DNA of 8,552 nt from Deltaproteobacteria bacterium. GTDB taxonomy: Bacteria; Desulfobacterota; Dissulfuribacteria; Dissulfuribacterales; QOAL01. Location of the stretch: positions 1-8,552 of the forward strand of contig JAMOUE010000232.1 in assembly GCA_027068235.1 (NCBI GenBank). The letters are read 5' to 3'. Made by a program: the position numbers and the translations under genes. Shown piece by piece: positions 1 through 4,909 of this stretch (its first letter is position 1; the number at the start of each line of letters is the position of its first letter). Under the pieces are notes generated by a model. That model did no database searches, was not told the DNA's origin, and was given only the letters and a program-made list of their open reading frames with translations.

Positions 1-23
1 AATCCTTTAATAATCTTATCAAA

Positions 24-494
24 ATGATATTGGTACTTGTGATTACACTGCTTTTGTTGCCTTCTACGGCATTTGCAGTGCAGGTACACGGATCGCCAGA
101 AGGTTTTGTGGTCCATATGATGGGCCACATCTTTTTTACTTCAGCCCTTATCTTTCTGATATATATTTTGCACAAATATCCTTTAGATAATAGGCCTGCG
201 TGGAAGTATTTTAAAATATCTATCTTTTTCTGGTTAATATGGAATCTTGACACATTTTTAGTCCATATCCTCTCTGTAAGGCTTCCCATGGAGGCAATAG
301 CTACAGGAAGCCATATGGTACACAGCAAACTTAAAGGGCCGTTTGATTTTGAAAGGTTACTCTTCTATTTTGGTAAGTTTGACCACTTTTTGTGTGTGCC
401 TGCCATGTACTGCCTTGCAATGAGTCTTAGAGACTTTTGCAGGCGTGTTGAAAAACAGTTAGAGACTGCAGATTCCAATGAGCATGTGATATGA
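24..494 (+). CDS. Small His-rich integral membrane protein, unrecognised; possible partner of the downstream kinase; 5' end uncertain
   Basis: I do not recognise this family. The 156 residues from ATG 24 show a hydrophobic leader ending PSTAFA (residues 13-18), like a signal peptide. Hydrophobic segments follow at about 30-50, 62-83 and 120-135. Histidines lie at or near membrane edges: H31, H35, H50, H81 and H121, plus H97 and H100 in a loop. Such placement could suit heme or metal binding, but that is inference. ATG 24 has no visible Shine-Dalgarno sequence, and the leader lacks a positive n-region. The reading frame is open leftwards to base 3 and adds a lysine just before this ATG (LIKM), so the real start may lie outside the window. 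The stop overlaps the next start as ATGA (491-494), which implies translational coupling to the histidine kinase. A sensory or accessory role for that kinase is the best guess. Confidence 0.75.
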   Translation: MILVLVITLLLLPSTAFAVQVHGSPEGFVVHMMGHIFFTSALIFLIYILHKYPLDNRPAWKYFKISIFFWLIWNLDTFLVHILSVRLPMEAIATGSHMVHSKLKGPFDFERLLFYFGKFDHFLCVPAMYCLAMSLRDFCRRVEKQLETADSNEHVI

Positions 495-2056
495 TTGAAT
501 CCCTTCCCCTTTTTCCAGTATATGTAGTTGATTTTATTGGGGCTATTATGATGGTTATCTTCTCGCTAATAGCCTTTTTTTATGCGAGACGTTTGACCAT
601 ATTACAGCCCAAAAGTGTTCTTTGGACATATATGTTTTGGTTCAGTATGGCACTTGTTGCCCTGGCCGTTTCCAGGGGAGTTGGTCATACGGTTCGTTTT
701 GTACTTTTGTACATGGGACATCCAAATCTTTGGAAGAACATCGCTCCATTTTCAGGAGGTCTAAACACCATAACCTTTACATCGGTTGCCGTTCTCACCT
801 TTTACTACTCAAACGTCAGGGATGTAATAGACAGGGTAAAACACGATGCAGAGGCGCTTTACGAGGCAAACTTGCGTCTTCAGAGCGCACAAGAGGCCCT
901 TAGACGCCTGAACCAGAATCTGGAGCAGATGGTGGAGGAGCGGACCAGGGAGCTGAGACAGTCGGAAAAGAAGTTCAGGGGGCTCTTTGAAGGCTCAAAG
1001 GATATGATATTTTTTTGTAGTAACAAGCATGTGATAGAGGACATAAATCCAAGTGGCGTGGAACTTCTTGGTTTTACTTCACGTGAGGATGTTATTGGAA
1101 GGCCGTTCAGAGATTTTTTCAAAGACAAGAGTCAATGGGAGATGTTCAGGGAGGAGATCTGCCAGAAGGGTCATATCAAAGATATTGAAGCGGAACTAGT
1201 ACGTTCTGATGGTTCTACAAGAAATGTTATTTTGACTATTTCTGTAATGAAGGATGAAAATGGCAATATAAGAGGTTGTGAAGGTATTGGAAAAGACATA
1301 ACAAAGATGAAGCAGGTTACAGAAAGCCTTATTCAATCTGAAAAAATGGCTTCTGTTGGGCAGTTGGCAGCAGGGGTTGCCCATGAGATAAATACTCCCC
1401 TAGGCATAATCCTTGGTTATGCACAGCTTCTTGAAGAAGAGTATGAAGATAATCCAGAGGCCCTTGAGTCTCTCCAAATTATTGAGAAACAGACCAAGAT
1501 TTGTAAAAGGATAGTTGGCGATCTTTTGAAGTTTTCACGCTCAAGCTCTGATTCTGAGGTCTCGGAAGTTGACATAAACGAGTGTATAAGGGATGTGCTT
1601 GCGGTTACTGAACACTCTTTGAATATGGATAGGATATATGTGAACAGAAACCTTTCTGAAGGACTGCCGCGCATAAAAGGCAAAAAGGAGAAATTGAGGC
1701 AGGTTATAATAAACTTGTTGAACAATGCACACCATGCCATTGAAAATGAGGGGATAATAGGTATCTGGACTGAATATGACAAAAGCAGTGATGAAATCAG
1801 GGTGATAATAGGGGATACAGGTACAGGCATCCCTCATGAGATACAGAGCAAGATATTTGATCCATTTTTTACCACAAAGAGCGTGGGAAAGGGTACTGGT
1901 TTAGGTTTATCGGTCTCTTTTGGAATAATAAAGGATCATGGAGGTTACATTGAGGCACAGTCGCCTCCAAAGGAGAAAAGGTTTGTGAACGCTGGTATGG
2001 AGACTGTTATGATAATCCACCTTCCAGTAAGGGGCCCGGCTGAAGAAAATGAGTAG
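491..2056 (+). CDS. Membrane-anchored PAS sensor histidine kinase, no adjacent response regulator
   Basis: This 521-residue protein should autophosphorylate on histidine and pass the phosphate to a response regulator. Membrane segments lie at about 12-32, 43-61 and 91-107, with a short SRGVGH motif (61-66) after the second. A predicted coiled coil (about 108-160, ending EERTREL) joins them to one PAS domain (about 157-275). HisKA follows, with the H-box VAHEINTPLG and phospho-acceptor H298. The HATPase_c domain has its N-box at N408-N412, G1 box DTGTGIP from D442 and G2 box GKGTGLGLS near 467-475. All catalytic boxes look intact. The start ATG overlaps the upstream membrane-protein stop (ATGA), and its own end overlaps the next gene by 8 bases. 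There is no receiver domain here and no response-regulator gene beside it, so its partner is elsewhere. The signal is unknown; the PAS domain could bind a ligand, but no cofactor motif is evident. Confidence 0.95.
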   Translation: MIESLPLFPVYVVDFIGAIMMVIFSLIAFFYARRLTILQPKSVLWTYMFWFSMALVALAVSRGVGHTVRFVLLYMGHPNLWKNIAPFSGGLNTITFTSVAVLTFYYSNVRDVIDRVKHDAEALYEANLRLQSAQEALRRLNQNLEQMVEERTRELRQSEKKFRGLFEGSKDMIFFCSNKHVIEDINPSGVELLGFTSREDVIGRPFRDFFKDKSQWEMFREEICQKGHIKDIEAELVRSDGSTRNVILTISVMKDENGNIRGCEGIGKDITKMKQVTESLIQSEKMASVGQLAAGVAHEINTPLGIILGYAQLLEEEYEDNPEALESLQIIEKQTKICKRIVGDLLKFSRSSSDSEVSEVDINECIRDVLAVTEHSLNMDRIYVNRNLSEGLPRIKGKKEKLRQVIINLLNNAHHAIENEGIIGIWTEYDKSSDEIRVIIGDTGTGIPHEIQSKIFDPFFTTKSVGKGTGLGLSVSFGIIKDHGGYIEAQSPPKEKRFVNAGMETVMIIHLPVRGPAEENE

Positions 2057-2285
2057 GTCTTCTCAATCTCAAGGGGCATTTGGAAAGGATCATCCCAAAA
2101 GAAGGGGTAGGTGGGGTAAAAAGGCAAAATATGTATGCCATTGTTGCAAGAAGGAGATGCCATTTTGCTGGAATTGTCCATGCGGGTTTCAGATATGTGA
2201 TTCCTGCTTCAAAGAGAATATGTGGGGGCTTAGTAATGGTGCTACATGGGTATGCCCTGATTGTGGCCGTGTAAGGAGCTTCTAA
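2049..2285 (+). CDS. Small cysteine-rich protein with four CxxC pairs (probable two-zinc fold)
   Basis: I do not recognise this family by name. The 78-residue product has a basic N-terminus (residues 1-27) and then ten cysteines. Eight of them form four CxxC pairs: C30/C33, C40/C43, C50/C53 and C69/C72; C32 and C45 are extra. Four CxxC pairs in series are the arrangement of cross-brace two-zinc folds such as FYVE or RING-like domains, and the last pair (CPDCG) looks like a zinc-ribbon knuckle. An iron-sulfur protein is less likely but possible. The ATG lies within the end of the kinase gene (an 8-base overlap, ATGAGTAG), so translation is probably coupled. It sits where a response regulator would be expected, but has no receiver or helix-turn-helix. 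A nucleic-acid or protein-binding adaptor role is plausible but unproven. Confidence 0.8.
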   Translation: MSRSSQSQGAFGKDHPKRRGRWGKKAKYVCHCCKKEMPFCWNCPCGFQICDSCFKENMWGLSNGATWVCPDCGRVRSF

Positions 2286-2291
2286 ATAGGG

Positions 2292-2852
2292 ATGCAGCCG
2301 GATGAGGAGGATGTGGTGCATACCTTGGTAACAGGAGGTGCAAGGAGCGGAAAAAGCCGTTTTGCCTTGGACTTAGCCCTTAGGGAGCTTTGTGGTGATG
2401 TAAGCTCACCCCGCGCCCTTTTTATTGCCACTGCCTCTGTGCGTGATGATGAGATGAGGCAAAGGGTCGAAGCCCATAAGAGGGAACGTGGCAGGCAGTG
2501 GCATACCATTGAGGAAGAGATCGAGCTTGGTTCTTGTCTTTCCAAAAATATTGAGGATTTTGATGTGGCTGTAATCGACTGTCTTGGCATGTGGGTGACA
2601 AATATCTTGCTTACAGAAAGTAAGATATTGGAGACAGAGGCCAAGAATCTTGAACAGGCGCTTAACCAAAGCTCCAAGCCTGTTATATTGGTATCAAATG
2701 AAGTGGGCCTTGGAATAGTCCCAGAAAACCGACTGGCCAGACAATTTAGAGACATGCTTGGGAACATTAACCAGAAATTTGCACGTCTTTGCTCTAGGGT
2801 TATATTGATGGTTGCTGGTATTCCCTTGGTTGTGAAAGGGCCAGTTCCTTGA
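2292..2852 (+). CDS. cobU: Adenosylcobinamide kinase / adenosylcobinamide-phosphate guanylyltransferase
   Basis: CobU/CobP phosphorylates adenosylcobinamide and then transfers GMP from GTP to give adenosylcobinamide-GDP, in the nucleotide-loop assembly branch of cobalamin synthesis. The 186-residue length is close to the usual 180. The family signature P-loop GGARSGKS is at residues 15-22. DDEM(R)QRVEAHK contains H62, which aligns with the histidine that is guanylylated in enteric CobU. DCLGMWVTNIL matches the Walker-B-like stretch, and NEVGLGIVPENRLARQFRD is the hallmark C-terminal motif. The chosen ATG follows AAGGAG (2273-2278) by 13 bases, a long spacing, and 9-12 extra residues precede the usual TLVTGG start. 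It begins 6 bases after the Cys-rich gene, so it is likely part of the same transcript. The protein is cytoplasmic and looks intact. Confidence 0.97.
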   Translation: MQPDEEDVVHTLVTGGARSGKSRFALDLALRELCGDVSSPRALFIATASVRDDEMRQRVEAHKRERGRQWHTIEEEIELGSCLSKNIEDFDVAVIDCLGMWVTNILLTESKILETEAKNLEQALNQSSKPVILVSNEVGLGIVPENRLARQFRDMLGNINQKFARLCSRVILMVAGIPLVVKGPVP

Positions 2853-2860
2853 AATAACCA

Positions 2861-2880
2861 ATAATTCAGAATAATTCAGA
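2861..2880. repeat. Perfect 10-base tandem duplication between cobU and cobT
   Basis: ATAATTCAGA occurs twice without interruption, at 2861-2870 and 2871-2880, in the 62-base gap between cobU and cobT. It looks like a simple slippage duplication. It could vary in copy number and change the spacing between the two genes, but nothing indicates a dedicated function. Confidence 0.8.
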
Positions 2881-2914
2881 CTCAAGACCATATAACTTAG
2901 GGGACATGACATAA

Positions 2915-3991
2915 GTGAAGAAAATGGATCAGAAAATTGCCCAGATAATAGACTCGGTAGTGCCTGTTGATAGAAGCCTTGAAAAGGACATACTTCACAG
3001 GCTGGATAACCTCACCAAACCCAAAGGTAGCCTTGGCAGGCTTGAAGAGTTTGCCTTACGTTACTGTCTTATTGCAAATCAGTTTCTTCCTAAAGATCTT
3101 AATAAGGCTGTTCTTGTCTTTGCTGGAGATCATGGCATCACAGAAGAAGGTGTTAGCGCATTTCCAAAGGATGTGACCTTTCAAATGGTTAAGAATTTTC
3201 TTGAGGGCGGCGCAGGTATAAATGTACTGGCAAGGCATGTGGGCGCAGAGGTTAAAGTGATAGATGTTGGTGTGGATCACAAGCTTGATGACCTCCAAGG
3301 CCTGGTGCACAAAAAGATTGCTTATGGCACTCGTAATATGACAAAGGGACCTGCAATGACAAGGAAAGAGGCTGAAAAAGCAATCATTGCAGGGGCGGAA
3401 GTAGCTGAAGATACCATTAAAGCTGGAAAGAATATACTGGCTACAGGAGAGATGGGCATAGGAAACACAACGCCTTCAAGTGCGCTTACCGCAGTCATTT
3501 GTAAAAAGGCGCCAAGCGATGTAACTGGCAGAGGCACTGGAATAGACATGGCTGCTTATGAGAACAAGATTAGATTGATAGAAAAGGCCCTTGAAGTAAA
3601 TAAACCAGATCCAGATGATCCCATAGACTGTCTTTCAAAGGTTGGCGGTTATGAAATTGCAGGGATATGCGGTATGATTTTGAAGGCGTGCCAGTTGAAG
3701 GTTCCAGTTGTAGTGGATGGCTTTATTTCTGGTGCAGGGGCCATAGTTGCAAAGGCCCTTTGTCCTGAAGTGTCTGATTATCTCTTTTGTGGTCACTGTT
3801 CTGTTGAGCAGGGACACAAGGTGCAGATGGACTACCTTGGTCTAAAGCCCATACTTGATCTTAATATGAGACTTGGCGAAGGAACCGGTGCGGTGCTGGC
3901 TATTGGTCTTATTGAAGCTGGTCTTAAGATTTATAAAGAGATGGCAACCTTCGATCAAGCAGCAGTATCACCAGGAAACGAGGCATTCTAG
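2915..3991 (+). CDS. cobT: Nicotinate-nucleotide--dimethylbenzimidazole phosphoribosyltransferase
   Basis: CobT makes alpha-ribazole phosphate (or an analogue carrying another lower base) from nicotinate mononucleotide and a free base. CobS would then join this to the CobU product. The 358 residues are the usual length. Visible family motifs are DNLTKPKGSLGRLE near the N-terminus, FAGDHGITEEGVSAFP, GEMGIGNTTPSSAL (from G178), GRGTGID, and RLGEGTGAVLA, where E322 corresponds to the catalytic glutamate (E317 in Salmonella). The start is either GTG 2915, with GGGGA 10 bases upstream, or ATG 2924, which shortens the protein by three residues; I cannot decide between them. It follows cobU by 62 bases and is probably co-transcribed. 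No cobS or cobC is in the window. Which lower base is used cannot be read from sequence. Confidence 0.97.
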   Translation: MKKMDQKIAQIIDSVVPVDRSLEKDILHRLDNLTKPKGSLGRLEEFALRYCLIANQFLPKDLNKAVLVFAGDHGITEEGVSAFPKDVTFQMVKNFLEGGAGINVLARHVGAEVKVIDVGVDHKLDDLQGLVHKKIAYGTRNMTKGPAMTRKEAEKAIIAGAEVAEDTIKAGKNILATGEMGIGNTTPSSALTAVICKKAPSDVTGRGTGIDMAAYENKIRLIEKALEVNKPDPDDPIDCLSKVGGYEIAGICGMILKACQLKVPVVVDGFISGAGAIVAKALCPEVSDYLFCGHCSVEQGHKVQMDYLGLKPILDLNMRLGEGTGAVLAIGLIEAGLKIYKEMATFDQAAVSPGNEAF

Positions 3992-4034
3992 GTTAGCATT
4001 CAGGAATTATTTCCCCATCAGGTTTTCTGAAAAG

Positions 4035-4075
4035 TTCGACAAGCCAGGATTTGTTTTCGACGTTTTTGTCGAAAA
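4035..4075. repeat. Three-arm inverted/direct repeat (TTCGAC x2, GTCGAA x1) downstream of cobT
   Basis: TTTTCGAC (4054-4061) and GTCGAAAA (4068-4075) form a perfect 8-base inverted repeat with a 6-base loop. A second left arm, TTCGACAA (4035-4042), pairs perfectly over 8 bases with TTGTCGAA (4066-4073). The two hairpins therefore compete for the same right arm. The two TTCGAC copies are 21 bases apart, about two helical turns. It may be a 3' RNA structure of the cobT transcript or a protein-binding site. It is AT-rich and lacks a following T run, so it is not a typical terminator. Confidence 0.65.
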
Positions 4076-4209
4076 AAATGTTTCTTATTCTCTCATTATA
4101 TCAAATTTTTCTTTACTTATCAGGTAGATACATTTGTGGTATCTATTTTGATTATAACTATAATTGTAAGAAATGGCTTCTTTATGATGAAAAGCATTGT
4201 CAAGATTTT

Positions 4210-4238
4210 TTGACATTGTGAAATGATAGGCATGTAGT
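4210..4238 (+). promoter_or_regulatory. Candidate sigma-70 promoter for the 4434-7836 gene set
   Basis: A perfect -35 TTGACA (4210-4215) is followed after 17 bases by TGTAGT (4233-4238), which matches four of six -10 positions. The -35 also forms the right arm of a small inverted repeat, TGTCAA-N6-TTGACA (4198-4215), which could be an operator. Transcription from here would cross the palindromic repeat at 4319-4397 before reaching the gene at 4434. This is a motif match only. Confidence 0.35.
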
Positions 4239-4318
4239 ACACGTAGATGTTTGGGAAAATGTAACAGTAGATAGATTTAGTATTTTGAGGTGACGTATAT
4301 TGCTTGGAGTGTAAAAGA

Positions 4319-4397
4319 GATGACACATTTATCTTTGTCATTGCGAGGAGATGTGAATACGCCGACGAAGCAATCTCCTCCTACGGCTCATGTCATC
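4319..4397. repeat. Degenerate dispersed palindromic repeat (REP/MITE-like, 'CATTGCGAGGAG...CGAAGCAATCTC' type)
   Basis: The segment has nested inverted repeats: outer GATGACA (4319-4325) with TGTCATC (4391-4397), and inner GAGGAGAT (4345-4352) with ATCTCCTC (4373-4380). The core reads GTCATTGCGAGGAG, a spacer, then CGACGAAGCAATCTCC. This is the pattern of a short non-coding repeat found in many copies in various bacterial genomes, and its chance translations give the familiar spurious '(S)DEAIS' peptides. One such reading here gives ADEAISSYG. It lies about 37 bases before the next gene, so it probably forms a hairpin in that gene's 5' leader. Confidence 0.75.
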
Positions 4398-4433
4398 TAG
4401 TAAAGGCTTTCAGTAATAAAGAGAGATTCAGTG

Positions 4434-4817
4434 ATGGCACGAAAAGGCCAAATATTTCCAAAGATTTTTTGGGTTATAGCAATATTTTTTATATGGGTAT
4501 CTTTTCCCGTTGCTGCCGCTGATCTTATAGAGGGCAGGGTTGTAAATCTACACCCTGAATCTAGAACCGTAACCGTCCTTGACTTTTATGATAGTGCAAA
4601 AAAAGAAGTGGTGTTTGATAGTATCAAAGGCATTAAGAAGAACAGTGTAATCAAGATATGGGTATCGAGCGATGGCAAAGGCACGTTGAAAGCGAAGAAG
4701 ATAGCACCTTTAAGACGATATGATTCAACAGGCATGAAAAGGCGTTTGAGAAAGGCCCTATTGAGAAGGCATGGTGCAAAAGGTAGAGGCCATAGAGGCA
4801 GGTGTAGGGCCCGTTAA
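4434..4817 (+). CDS. Small secreted protein with an OB-like domain and a very basic C-terminal tail
   Basis: The 127-residue product is not a family I can name with confidence. A signal peptide is clear: basic MARKG, a hydrophobic core to about residue 25, and FPVAAAD as cleavage region. The mature N-terminal half (GRVVNLHPESRTVTVLD ... KKNSVIKIWV ... LKAKKIAPL) alternates short beta-like stretches. It resembles small DUF5666/OB-like exported domains (inference). The last 35 or so residues are extremely rich in Arg and Lys, with one Cys near the end, which suggests binding to polyanions such as lipopolysaccharide, nucleic acid or cell-wall polymers. GTG 4431 directly precedes ATG 4434; I take the ATG, with GAGAG (4421-4425) as ribosome site. 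It precedes the two-component pair by 92 bases with no terminator between, so it may belong to that operon or be its target. Confidence 0.7.
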   Translation: MARKGQIFPKIFWVIAIFFIWVSFPVAAADLIEGRVVNLHPESRTVTVLDFYDSAKKEVVFDSIKGIKKNSVIKIWVSSDGKGTLKAKKIAPLRRYDSTGMKRRLRKALLRRHGAKGRGHRGRCRAR

Positions 4818-4909
4818 CGCTGGATACGAAAGACAACTGGTAAAAGTAATATGCCTATAGAGTTTAACGTTTTATTTAGGTGCAAATCGTGTAAGGGGAT
4901 CACTTTTTT

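Larger units (their letters stand above)
3992..4433. other. 440-base intergenic region between cobT and the secreted-protein gene
   Basis: There is no convincing gene here on either strand. The open frames across it have low-complexity, AT-driven translations or are read through a dispersed repeat. It contains a set of inverted half-sites just after cobT (4035-4075), a candidate promoter (4210-4238) and a degenerate palindromic repeat (4319-4397), each listed separately. No classical terminator (GC-rich stem plus T run) was found after cobT. A perfect TATAAT at 4159-4164 has only a poor -35 match upstream. Confidence 0.7.

Noticed and set aside
1417..1830. Long minus-strand open frames inside the first kinase gene
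   Set aside because: They are antisense shadows of a clearly coding sequence with all kinase motifs, with no independent evidence of translation.
2200..2300. Cobalamin riboswitch before cobU
   Set aside because: No B12-box (GCCACTG-like) or associated stems are seen, and the sequence upstream of cobU is coding.
3873..4127. An 84-codon + strand frame spanning the end of cobT
   Set aside because: Its first half is a shadow of cobT and the rest is intergenic; nothing suggests a frameshifted extension.
4288..4305. Sigma-54-like promoter (GGTGAC...TTGCT) upstream of the secreted-protein gene
   Set aside because: The GG and GC dinucleotides are 11 bases apart instead of the strict 10, and the -24 box is poor, despite the attractive link to the NtrC-type regulator.
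4120..4341. A 73-codon minus-strand open frame in the gap after cobT
   Set aside because: Its translation is low-complexity and AT-driven, it starts within the repeat, and no ribosome site or family resemblance is visible.
4304..4522. A 72-codon + strand open frame overlapping the secreted-protein gene
   Set aside because: Much of it is a translation of the dispersed palindromic repeat (ADEAISSYG-like peptide), a known source of spurious genes. It overlaps the signal-peptide gene in another frame.
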